Made by a program: the position numbers and the translations under genes | Shown: piece after piece, positions 40,776 through 48,544 of the stretch | How positions within the stretch are numbered: the stretch's first letter is position 1 | How the letters are laid out: every line of letters starts with the position of its first letter | The notes under the pieces: generated by a model | What the model saw: only the letters and a program-made list of their open reading frames with translations | The model's database searches: none | Told to the model about the DNA's origin: nothing | Source of the DNA: Algirhabdus cladophorae | GTDB lineage: Bacteria > Pseudomonadota > Alphaproteobacteria > Rhodobacterales > Rhodobacteraceae | NCBI RefSeq assembly: GCF_044772865.1 | Contig: NZ_CP173029.1 | Location: 186,001 to 250,000, forward strand | Direction: 5' to 3' | Length of the DNA stretch: 64,000 bases

Positions 40776-40800
40776 CGTCACGCAATAAAATTGCGCGACG
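40776..40800. repeat. Stem-loop between phaA and phaB
   Basis: CGTCACGCAAT and ATTGCGCGACG pair over 11 positions (one a G-T type pair in RNA) around the loop AAA. In the minus-strand transcript it lies between the phaA stop and the phaB ribosome site without a U-run after it. It therefore looks more like an mRNA-processing or stability element than a terminator. On the plus strand it is followed by a T-rich run, but no plus-strand gene leads into it. Confidence 0.55.
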
Positions 40801-40819
40801 TTTTGGTTTTTTGTACTAA

Positions 40820-41998
40820 TCAGTCGCGCTCGACGCAGAGGGCGACGCCCATACCGCCGCCGATACACAGTGTGGCCAAGCCTTTTTTGGCGTCGCGACG
40901 CTTCATTTCAAAAAGTAGCGTGTTCAAAACGCGGCAGCCTGAGGCCCCAATGGGGTGGCCGATTGCAATGGCGCCACCGTTGACGTTCACGATCGAAGGA
41001 TCCCAACCCATGTCTTTGTTAACAGCGCAGGCCTGCGCGGCGAAGGCTTCGTTTGCTTCGACCAGATCCAAATCATCTACGGCCCAGCCCGCTTTTTCCA
41101 AAGCTTTGCGTGAAGCGTAAATCGGACCGACCCCCATGATGGATGGGTCAAGGCCAGCGGTTGCATAGGAGACGATGCGTGCCAAGGGTTCGATCCCACG
41201 CTTTTCTGCATTGTCTGCAGACATCAGTATTGTCGCTGCAGCGCCATCGTTAATGCCAGATGCGTTTGCGGCTGTGACGGTTCCGCCGTCACGCACAAAG
41301 GCTGGACGCATTTTTTGCATGGCTTCGATGTTGGCGCCGTGACGGATATATTCGTCTGCATCCACGATGATTTCGCCTTTGCGTGTTTTCACGGTGAAGG
41401 GGACGATTTCATCTGCAAAGCGGCCGGCTACCTGTGCAGCTTCGGCTTTGTTTTGGCTGGCCAAGGCGAATTCATCCTGCGCGTCACGGCTGATTTGCCA
41501 TTTTTCGGCAACGTTTTCAGCGGTTTGACCCATGTGATAATTGTTGAAGGCATCCCACAGACCGTCGCGGATCATAGTGTCGATATACTTCATATCGCCC
41601 ATCTTTTGGCCAGACCGCAGATGAGCGGCATGGGCGGACAAAGACATGCTTTCCTGACCGCCGGCTGCCACGATATCTGCGTCGCCCAATTGAATGTGCT
41701 GGGCCCCCAAGGCGACGGCGCGCAAACCCGAACCGCAGACTTGATTGATGCCCCAAGCAGCAGCTTCTTTCGGAAGGCCTGCGTTTATATGGGCTTGGCG
41801 TGCTGGGTTCTGGCCTTGGGCGGCAGTCAAAACCTGACCCAAAATGGTTTCAGACACTTCGCCCTTTTCGATCCCTGCGCGGGCTACAACTTCTTCCAAC
41901 ACTGCCGCACCCAGATCGTGGGCTGGTGTGTTGGCAAAGCTGCCAGAAAAGCTGCCGACGGCGGTCCGGGCGGCAGATGCGATTACTACGTTGGTCAT
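40820..41998 (-). CDS. phaA: Acetyl-CoA acetyltransferase
   Basis: Condenses two acetyl-CoA to acetoacetyl-CoA (biosynthetic thiolase). The 392-residue protein has the three catalytic residues: Cys88 in INQVCGSGLRAVALG, His348 in AIGHPIGASGCR and Cys378 in TLCIGGGMGVAL. NEAFAAQACAVNKDMGWDP is also characteristic. Start at 41996-41998 after AGGAG. With phaB it feeds storage polymer or C2 assimilation; no polymer synthase gene is in the window. Confidence 0.95.
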   Translation of the reverse strand: MTNVVIASAARTAVGSFSGSFANTPAHDLGAAVLEEVVARAGIEKGEVSETILGQVLTAAQGQNPARQAHINAGLPKEAAAWGINQVCGSGLRAVALGAQHIQLGDADIVAAGGQESMSLSAHAAHLRSGQKMGDMKYIDTMIRDGLWDAFNNYHMGQTAENVAEKWQISRDAQDEFALASQNKAEAAQVAGRFADEIVPFTVKTRKGEIIVDADEYIRHGANIEAMQKMRPAFVRDGGTVTAANASGINDGAAATILMSADNAEKRGIEPLARIVSYATAGLDPSIMGVGPIYASRKALEKAGWAVDDLDLVEANEAFAAQACAVNKDMGWDPSIVNVNGGAIAIGHPIGASGCRVLNTLLFEMKRRDAKKGLATLCIGGGMGVALCVERD

Positions 41999-42169
41999 GA
42001 AACACTCCTTCTGAGTTTCTTCTTTCGAAGACTGAAGGACCCCACAATCATGTTCGCAGGCCCCAGCCCTTATGATGCGGTCTGGTTAGTGCACTGGATG
42101 GGTTTTAGGCAAGGTAAACCTTGATGCCTATGCTGCGCTGCGGCGAAATGCCCAATAATTAGGCGCGAC

Positions 42170-43015
42170 CTAGGCGCGATGCAGGTTCTTGGTTTTTTCC
42201 GTGTGCCACGGTGCTTTCACAGATGGGACGCCAAAGAAGTAGCCCTGTAAACAGTCAACCCCTTGATCGATCAGATACAGCGCATCCTCACGGCTTTCGA
42301 TGCCTTCTGCTACGGTCAACATGTCAAAGTGTTTGCCGATGGACAAAAGCGCGCTGACCAAGACCTGATTGTCGGCATCCTGATGGATGCCTTGTATAAA
42401 CTGCTGGTCTATCTTGATGATATCAAAAAAGAAATCGCGGAAATATCGGAAAGCGGTGTAGCCAGCACCGAAATCATCAAGGGCAAAACAAATGCCTTTT
42501 CGCTGCATATCGCCCATGAAACTGGTGACCAATTCTGGCATCAGCATTGCTGAGCTTTCGGTGATCTCTAGGATAAGACGTTCTGCAATTTCAGGCTGCT
42601 CGCGCAGCCCGTCTTCGAGGGTGGCGAGCCATTTTTTATAGCCGATTGAACGGGCCGACATGTTGATTGAGATCCGCAAGCTGGGATCAATCTTGAGATT
42701 TCGCAATCCCAGCTCAAGAGATAGGCAATCTACAAGACGGCCGATTTCAGTGTTTTCGATGGTGTTTATGAAGTCTTTGGCGGGAATGATTCTGCCTGTT
42801 GCGTCTAAAACGCGGATCAATCCCTCGTAGAATGCAGGTTGTTTTGGACGATTGCCAAGAACGACAGGCTGAAACGCCAACATTGCCTCTTTGTATTGAA
42901 GCGCCTTGGCGACCATATCCAATGTTTTCTTGTCGCGTTCTCGTACGGCAATATCCAAAGGACTGGCAGGTCCGCGATCGCCGCGGCTTTTTATTGGTCT
43001 GTCTTGTCGGGACAT
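42170..43015 (-). CDS. EAL-domain cyclic-di-GMP phosphodiesterase
   Basis: A 281-residue soluble protein made almost entirely of one EAL domain, expected to cleave cyclic-di-GMP to pGpG. Metal and catalytic residues appear in order: the EAL position reads YEGLIRV (Glu kept), Asn in SINMSARS, Glu in ILEITESSAM, Asp-Asp in ALDDFGAGYTAFR, Lys in IIKIDQQF and Glu in VAEGIESRE. GYFFGVPSV closes the fold. There is no GGDEF, PAS or membrane segment; the first 35 residues are polar. Catalysis looks possible. Confidence 0.9.
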   Translation of the reverse strand: MSRQDRPIKSRGDRGPASPLDIAVRERDKKTLDMVAKALQYKEAMLAFQPVVLGNRPKQPAFYEGLIRVLDATGRIIPAKDFINTIENTEIGRLVDCLSLELGLRNLKIDPSLRISINMSARSIGYKKWLATLEDGLREQPEIAERLILEITESSAMLMPELVTSFMGDMQRKGICFALDDFGAGYTAFRYFRDFFFDIIKIDQQFIQGIHQDADNQVLVSALLSIGKHFDMLTVAEGIESREDALYLIDQGVDCLQGYFFGVPSVKAPWHTEKTKNLHRA

Positions 43016-43132
43016 CTGTGTGGCTCCACTCTTGTCTCACCCGAGACTTTGGATGCAGGAAAAGAATGAATGGGTCGTAAAAGGTAAAATTCTAACGTAA
43101 CCAATATCAAAGCGGGAACAGGGTGGATTCAA

Positions 43133-43711
43133 ATGACCGAGCGTTGCGGATGGGTGGGGCTGGAACCCATCTATGAAACCTATCACGATACCGAGTGGGG
43201 CGTGCCTGAATGGGACAGTCGCGGGCTGTGGGAAAAGCTTGTTTTGGACGGGTTTCAAGCGGGGCTATCTTGGATCACTATCCTCAAGAAACGCGAGGCC
43301 TTTCGCGAGGCTTTTCAAGGGTTTGATCCAAATGTAATCGCAACGTGGGGCGAAGATGACGTGCAGCGGCTGTTGCAAAACAAGGGCATCATCCGTCATC
43401 GTGGAAAGATCGAAGCAACGCTGACCAATGCCCGCGTCTGGCAGGTCATCGAGCAGGAGGTTGGTTTTGACAACTATCTCTGGGGCTACGTTGATTTTAA
43501 GCCTATTCAAAACACATTTCAGAGTTTGGATGAGGTGCCTGCATTCACCGATTTATCCACACAAATTTCCAAAGATTTAAAGAAACGTGGATTCAAATTT
43601 TGTGGGCCTACAATCGTTTATGCCTTCATGCAGGCCGTTGGGATGGTCAACGATCATTTGGTCAGTTGCCCGCAACATGCACCCTGTGCGGCTTTGGCGC
43701 AAAAGCCTTAA
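43133..43711 (+). CDS. tag: DNA-3-methyladenine glycosylase I
   Basis: Excises 3-methyladenine from alkylated DNA. The 192-residue protein has the Tag landmarks: MTERCGWVG at the start (zinc ligand Cys5), YHDTEWGVPEWDSRGLWEKL near residues 17-36, LDGFQAGLSWITILKKREAF, and a C-terminal KFCGPTIVYAFMQAVGMVND. The last cysteines (VSCPQHAPCAAL) complete the zinc site region. The stop shares TTAA with the opposing thioredoxin-like gene. Confidence 0.94.
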   Translation: MTERCGWVGLEPIYETYHDTEWGVPEWDSRGLWEKLVLDGFQAGLSWITILKKREAFREAFQGFDPNVIATWGEDDVQRLLQNKGIIRHRGKIEATLTNARVWQVIEQEVGFDNYLWGYVDFKPIQNTFQSLDEVPAFTDLSTQISKDLKKRGFKFCGPTIVYAFMQAVGMVNDHLVSCPQHAPCAALAQKP

Positions 43712-44274
43712 CTGGGATCTGGCAACAATGCCTCTAAAACCGCCACAGCATTGTCGCTGCCCCAATCAGCGGCGCCTAGCATTCGGGCAATCTCCATTCC
43801 ATCGGGATCAATGACAACTGTGACCGGCATGCTAAGGACACGCATGTCGCGGGCGAACCGTTGTTTGGTGTCTTTGTGGAATGGCAAGTTGTCGATTCCG
43901 TTTTCAGCAAAAAACGCGGCCACGGCGGCAGGATTATTGCGGCCTACGGCGACGGTCACAACCTCAATAGGTTGGTCGGCTGTGCGGTCTTGTAAATGGC
44001 TGAGATGCGGCATTTCTGTCAGGCAAGGCGCGCACCACATAGCCCAAAAATTCAGAACCACATATTGGCCTTTTAGGTCTGCCAATTGCATGTCACTGCC
44101 GTCGGCGGCTTGGAAAACCACATCCGATACGGCCACGGGCGTCTTGTGGAACCGCAACTTTTTCATATCCCCTTCAGCAAGGGCAGCGGCGCGCAGAGGG
44201 TCTGCATGGGTAACGCTGCTGATTGCGCCAAGGCCAAGCACCGTATAAAGCAGCGCCGAGATCAGAAATTTCAT
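43708..44274 (-). CDS. TlpA/ResA-like periplasmic thioredoxin
   Basis: A 188-residue exported thioredoxin-fold protein. A signal or anchor segment (MKFLISALLYTVLGLGAISS) is followed by the redox centre FWAMWCAPCLTEMPHL, with Cys81 and Cys84, and the cis-proline region MPVTVVIDPDGMEIARMLG. It probably reduces disulfides in the periplasm, for example in cytochrome c or copper-site maturation. The ATG at 44272-44274 has a strong GGAGGAAAC ribosome site. It is divergent from argH with only 21 bases between the starts. Confidence 0.92.
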   Translation of the reverse strand: MKFLISALLYTVLGLGAISSVTHADPLRAAALAEGDMKKLRFHKTPVAVSDVVFQAADGSDMQLADLKGQYVVLNFWAMWCAPCLTEMPHLSHLQDRTADQPIEVVTVAVGRNNPAAVAAFFAENGIDNLPFHKDTKQRFARDMRVLSMPVTVVIDPDGMEIARMLGAADWGSDNAVAVLEALLPDPS

Positions 44275-44295
44275 GTTTCCTCCAAAGGACAACCG

Positions 44296-45684
44296 ATGAC
44301 CAAAACCTCGAACCAGATGTGGGGTGGCCGTTTTGCCACTGGGCCCGATGCAATTATGGAAGCAATTAATGCGTCCATCGGGTTTGACCAGCGTATGGCG
44401 GCACAAGACATCGAAGGGTCAAGGGCCCATGCCGCGATGTTGGCGGCAACAGGCATTATCACAGATACCGATGCCGAGGCGATCAGGGAAGGCCTGCTCA
44501 CGGTGTTGTCAGAGATTGAAACAGGACGCTTTGAATTTTCGGCGGCTTTGGAAGACATCCATATGAATGTGGAGGCCCGGTTGAAGGATCTGATCGGGGA
44601 ACCGGCAGGGCGCTTGCACACAGGTCGGTCGCGCAATGATCAGGTGGCTGTGGATTTCCGGTTGTGGGTGCGGGATCAAGTGGATGCAGCCATCGAGGGC
44701 ATTCAGGCGTTGATGGCGGCCCTTTTGGTTCAGGCCGAGGCTGGTGCGGCTTGGGTTATGCCGGGTTTTACCCATTTGCAGACGGCGCAGCCGGTGACGT
44801 GGGGCCATCATATGATGGCCTATGTGGAAATGTTGGGTCGTGATTTGTCGCGCTTTCAAGATGCGCGCGAGCGGATGAACGAAAGTCCTCTGGGCGCTGC
44901 GGCTCTGGCGGGCACATCGTTTCCTATCGACCGCGAGATGACGGCTGCGGCACTAGGGTTTGACCGGCCCATGGCAAATTCGCTGGACGCCGTGGCGGAT
45001 CGCGATTTCGCCTTGGAATTTCTAAGCAACAGCACGATTTGCGCCATGCACCTTAGCCGCTTTGCTGAAGAGTTGGTGATTTGGTCTTCTGCCCAGTTCC
45101 GCTTTGTGGCCTTGTCGGATCGGTTTTCCACGGGCTCCAGCATTATGCCCCAGAAAAAGAACCCTGATGCAGCCGAATTGATCCGCGCCAAGATTGGGCG
45201 TATTTTGGGGGCAACGGTCAGCTTGTTTACGGTCATGAAGGGCCTGCCGCTGACCTATTCCAAAGATATGCAGGAAGACAAAGAGCAAGTCTTTGACGCC
45301 GCCGACAGCCTGATGTTGGCACTGGCTGCCATGACCGGCATGGTCAGTGATATGACGGCAAATACCGATAGCCTTGAGGCCGCCGCCGCCGGTGGGTTTT
45401 CCACGGCGACGGATTTGGCCGATTGGTTGGTGCGCGCATTGAATATGCCGTTTCGCGATGCGCACCATGTGACGGGCACATTGGTGGCCATGGCAGAAAG
45501 CAAAGGGTGTGATTTGCCGGATCTGAGCCTTGCAGACATGCAATCGGTCCATAGCGAGATCACCCAAGATGTGTTTTCGGTTCTGACCGTGCAGGCCTCG
45601 GTTGCATCACGCGTCAGTTATGGTGGCACTGCCCCTACGCAAGTTTTGGCCCAAGTGGCCGCTTGGAAAGAGCGTTTGGCTTAA
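44296..45684 (+). CDS. argH: Argininosuccinate lyase
   Basis: Cleaves argininosuccinate to arginine and fumarate, the last step of arginine synthesis. The 462-residue fumarase-superfamily protein has MWGGRFATGPDAIMEAINAS at the start, the DIHMNVEARLKDLIGEPAGR block, HTGRSRNDQVAVDFRLW, and the signature loop GSSIMPQKKNPDAAELIRAK. The ATG at 44296 lies 21 bases from the divergent TlpA-like gene, so their promoters must overlap the opposite coding ends. Confidence 0.96.
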   Translation: MTKTSNQMWGGRFATGPDAIMEAINASIGFDQRMAAQDIEGSRAHAAMLAATGIITDTDAEAIREGLLTVLSEIETGRFEFSAALEDIHMNVEARLKDLIGEPAGRLHTGRSRNDQVAVDFRLWVRDQVDAAIEGIQALMAALLVQAEAGAAWVMPGFTHLQTAQPVTWGHHMMAYVEMLGRDLSRFQDARERMNESPLGAAALAGTSFPIDREMTAAALGFDRPMANSLDAVADRDFALEFLSNSTICAMHLSRFAEELVIWSSAQFRFVALSDRFSTGSSIMPQKKNPDAAELIRAKIGRILGATVSLFTVMKGLPLTYSKDMQEDKEQVFDAADSLMLALAAMTGMVSDMTANTDSLEAAAAGGFSTATDLADWLVRALNMPFRDAHHVTGTLVAMAESKGCDLPDLSLADMQSVHSEITQDVFSVLTVQASVASRVSYGGTAPTQVLAQVAAWKERLA

Positions 45685-45762
45685 ATACCGAAAAAAATAG
45701 TAGTAAATCGCCAACTTTTGGCTGGTATCGCTGTTGAGTGGGGACTCAATTTAGGTGGTGTA

Positions 45763-46668
45763 ATGGCGCGTATAGATGGCGACGATTTCGACAATATTTT
45801 ATACGCCGTGACGGGCGAGCGTAATGCGCTTTTTGCCTGGCGTGGCGATGATATCCTCTATGGAGCAGAGCTATACGATTATCTGGATGGGTCCCGTGGC
45901 AAAGATATCCTTTATGGTGCTGCAGGGGCCGATAGCCTGCGTGGTGGTTTGGGTGCCGATACCCTCTTTGGTGAGGACGGCGATGATAGCATCCTTGGCC
46001 AAAACGGCGCGGATAAGGCCTTTGGTGGTTTGGGTGCCGATATGATCGAGGGCGGCCTTGGCGCCGATATTTTGCGCGGTGGGGCGGATAACGATACGAT
46101 TTATGCCGGCAACAGCTCCTTTAACAAGGCCAACAATACGCTGGACCGGCTTTATGGGGGCACGGGGGATGACACCCTGTACGGCGACGGTGGTGGCGAT
46201 GTTTTGGACGGGGGCGATGGCGATGATCTGATGTATGCCTCCCTGCGCTTGGATGCCAACATTGTGGGCGCAACCCTTGAGGGCAAAGCCGGGCAGGATC
46301 AGCTGTTTGGCGCTGGCGGTGATGACGGGCTTTATGGCGGCGCTGATGCGGATCATTTGTTTGGTTACGCCGGGCGGGATATTTTGGACGGCGGCCTTGG
46401 TGCCGACACGTTCTATTTCGCCAGTGGATTTGAGCGCGATAAAATCCTCGATTTTGATGGCACAGACGGCGACAAGGTGATCTTGGATATGGCTCTGATT
46501 AACCCGTCGATCCAAACCGGTACTGATGTCATCACGGAATATGGTGGCTTTAACGCCAAGGGCGATGCGGTTTTGACCTTTGGCGGTGGCGATGCCCTTG
46601 TGTTCAAAGATGTGGATACCCTCGCAGATCTGGCTGATCACATCGATATGGATGCATTCGTGTTTTGA
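45763..46668 (+). CDS. RTX calcium-binding repeat protein
   Basis: A 301-residue protein made almost only of glycine-aspartate nonapeptides (consensus GGxGxDxLx), for example GADSLRGGLGADTLFGEDGD, forming calcium-stabilised beta-rolls across residues 25-230. The last 70 residues carry the serralysin-like end ADTFYFASGFERDKILDFDG. There is no N-terminal signal, and the C-terminus (DHIDMDAFVF) fits type I secretion. No enzymatic domain is visible and no type I transporter lies nearby. The ATG at 45763 (MARIDGDDF) was chosen after GGTGGTG; the frame is open upstream. Confidence 0.88.
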   Translation: MARIDGDDFDNILYAVTGERNALFAWRGDDILYGAELYDYLDGSRGKDILYGAAGADSLRGGLGADTLFGEDGDDSILGQNGADKAFGGLGADMIEGGLGADILRGGADNDTIYAGNSSFNKANNTLDRLYGGTGDDTLYGDGGGDVLDGGDGDDLMYASLRLDANIVGATLEGKAGQDQLFGAGGDDGLYGGADADHLFGYAGRDILDGGLGADTFYFASGFERDKILDFDGTDGDKVILDMALINPSIQTGTDVITEYGGFNAKGDAVLTFGGGDALVFKDVDTLADLADHIDMDAFVF

Positions 46669-46728
46669 TTTGACTCTGCCCTCACAGAGGTCACATTCCT
46701 AGGCGTTCAACCAGTTAAGGGTGTGGCG

Positions 46729-46917
46729 ATGCGTGTTCTTCTTCTTTGTGCGGTTTGTGGCCTTTTGGCCGGTTGTGGTGCTGATGGTGCGCCCCTGACA
46801 CCCACAGATCCAAAATATTCCGCGACCCTTGGGGTGGGCAGCTCGGGCGTACGCACAGGGGCCAATGTCAGCTTTGGCTTGGGCAAGGTCCGCATCGGGA
46901 TTGGTCGCGGGTTATGA
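46729..46917 (+). CDS. Small lipoprotein upstream of lysA
   Basis: A 62-residue lipoprotein: a short signal ending in LLAGC (Cys16), then a mature part of about 47 residues (ADGAPLTPTDPKYSATLGVG and a glycine-rich end, GLGKVRIGIGRGL). A GTG two codons upstream is an alternative start. It overlaps the DUF2834 gene by ATGA and belongs to a small unit leading to lysA. The mature part is short and low in complexity; function unknown. Confidence 0.78.
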   Translation: MRVLLLCAVCGLLAGCGADGAPLTPTDPKYSATLGVGSSGVRTGANVSFGLGKVRIGIGRGL

Positions 46918-47225
46918 GTGTTTTGCGGTTGGTATTTTTGGCTATGGCCATTTGGGGCGCCATTCATCCCATGTACTATTTTATTGCATGGTTTCAGGCC
47001 GAAGGCTGGGCGTTGGGCCCGATGATCGACGCATGGTACGTGAATGATGCGACCAGTGGATTGGTCTGGGATCTGACGATCGCCGCCCTTGCTCTAACGG
47101 TGTTCGTCGTCGCCGAAAGCGTCAAGCAACGCAATTGGATCGGCCTGATCGCAGTTCCCGCGACGTTTTGCATTGGGGTCAGTTGCGGGTTGCCGCTGTA
47201 TCTTTTCCTGCGTAAATCGTCCTGA
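46914..47225 (+). CDS. DUF2834-like membrane protein
   Basis: A 103-residue membrane protein with three hydrophobic helices: LRLVFLAMAIWGAIHPMYYF, a middle one near residues 50-67 (VWDLTIAALALTVFVVAES), and one at 75-97. The polar stretch GWALGPMIDAWYVNDATSG with its aromatic and acidic residues is typical of DUF2834 proteins, whose function is unknown. It overlaps the lipoprotein gene and precedes lysA by 20 bases. Confidence 0.82.
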   Translation: MSVLRLVFLAMAIWGAIHPMYYFIAWFQAEGWALGPMIDAWYVNDATSGLVWDLTIAALALTVFVVAESVKQRNWIGLIAVPATFCIGVSCGLPLYLFLRKSS

Positions 47226-47245
47226 ACTTTTAGGATTGCGATCTG

Positions 47246-48511
47246 ATGGACCATTTTTTGTACCGCGACGGTGTGCTCTTTGCTGAGGACGTCCCAGTCT
47301 CCGAGATTGCCGCCAGCGTGGGGACGCCATTCTACGTCTATTCTGCTGCCACGTTTTTGCGTCATTTTCAGCTTTTTGATGAGGCGTTGAATTGGGGGCC
47401 GCATCTGGTGTGCTTTGCGATGAAATCCAATTCGAACCAGGCCATCCTCAAGTTGTTGGGCGATGCGGGCGCTGGCATGGATGTTGTGTCGGGCGGTGAA
47501 TACCAAAGGGCGCGGGCCGCAGGCGTGTCTGGCGACCGGATTGTATTTTCTGGCATTGGCAAAACCGAAGCCGAAATGCGCATGGCCATTGAGGGGGGTA
47601 TTCGTCAGTTTAACGTCGAATCCGAACCTGAGATGCGTGTGCTGTCCAGTGTGGCCGCCAGCATGGGTGTTGAGGTGCCGATCACTGTGCGGATCAACCC
47701 CGATGTTGATGCAAAAACTCACGAGAAAATCTCGACCGGTAAGAAGGGTGACAAATTCGGTATTCCGATCAGTCGCGCTCATGAGGTTTACGGCCTTGCC
47801 GCCAGCCTGCCGGGCCTGAAGGTCATTGGCATCGACGTTCATATTGGCTCACAATTGACCGATCTCGAACCGTTCCGACTGGCCTATCAAAAAGTCGCCG
47901 AACTAACAGAGGCTCTGCGCGCGGAGGGTCACGAGATTATGCGCCTCGATCTGGGGGGGGGCTTGGGCATTCCGTATGTTCAATCGAATATCGCACCGCC
48001 TTCGCCTGTGGATTATGGCAAGATGGTTCAGGAAACGGTTGGGCATCTGGGTTGTGAGATCGAGATTGAACCGGGGCGTCTGATTTCTGGTAATGCTGGG
48101 CTGATGGTCAGCAAAGTGATCTATGTCAAATCCGGCGAGGACCGGAATTTTCTGATCCTTGATGGCGCAATGAACGATCTGATCCGTCCGGCCATGTACG
48201 GTGCGCATCATGACATTATTCCCGTGGTTGAGCCTGCACCGGGCACGGAAAAGGAACCCTACGACATTGTGGGCCCCGTGTGCGAAAGCGGCGATACCTT
48301 CGCCAAAGGGCGCGATATGGTGCCGATGAAACCAGATGATTTGGTGGCCTTTAGGTCGGCTGGGGCTTACGGCGCTGTGATGTCTTCGGAATATAATTCA
48401 CGGCCACTCATTCCCGAAGTTTTGGTCCATGGTGATCAATTTGCGGTTATCCGCCCACGTCCAACCTTTGACGAAATGATAAATCGAGATACCATTCCAG
48501 AATGGTTGTAA
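47246..48511 (+). CDS. lysA: Diaminopimelate decarboxylase
   Basis: Decarboxylates meso-diaminopimelate to L-lysine using pyridoxal phosphate. The 421-residue fold-type III enzyme has the cofactor lysine Lys60 in VCFAMKSNSNQAILKLLGDA, the phosphate-binding and specificity region DVHIGSQLTDLEPF, the glycine-rich loop RLDLGGGLGIPY, and the active-site cysteine in GPVCESGDTFAKGRD. Start at 47246 with a weak ribosome site. It follows the small lipoprotein and DUF2834 genes, probably in one transcript. Confidence 0.96.
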   Translation: MDHFLYRDGVLFAEDVPVSEIAASVGTPFYVYSAATFLRHFQLFDEALNWGPHLVCFAMKSNSNQAILKLLGDAGAGMDVVSGGEYQRARAAGVSGDRIVFSGIGKTEAEMRMAIEGGIRQFNVESEPEMRVLSSVAASMGVEVPITVRINPDVDAKTHEKISTGKKGDKFGIPISRAHEVYGLAASLPGLKVIGIDVHIGSQLTDLEPFRLAYQKVAELTEALRAEGHEIMRLDLGGGLGIPYVQSNIAPPSPVDYGKMVQETVGHLGCEIEIEPGRLISGNAGLMVSKVIYVKSGEDRNFLILDGAMNDLIRPAMYGAHHDIIPVVEPAPGTEKEPYDIVGPVCESGDTFAKGRDMVPMKPDDLVAFRSAGAYGAVMSSEYNSRPLIPEVLVHGDQFAVIRPRPTFDEMINRDTIPEWL

Positions 48512-48544
48512 CGTAGCCAGCCATCCCCAACATAGGGAACTGGA

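Noticed and set aside
45871..46641. Long open frame opposite the first RTX gene
   Set aside because: Periodic GC-rich RTX codons leave several frames open; the antisense product is an artefact of the repeat.
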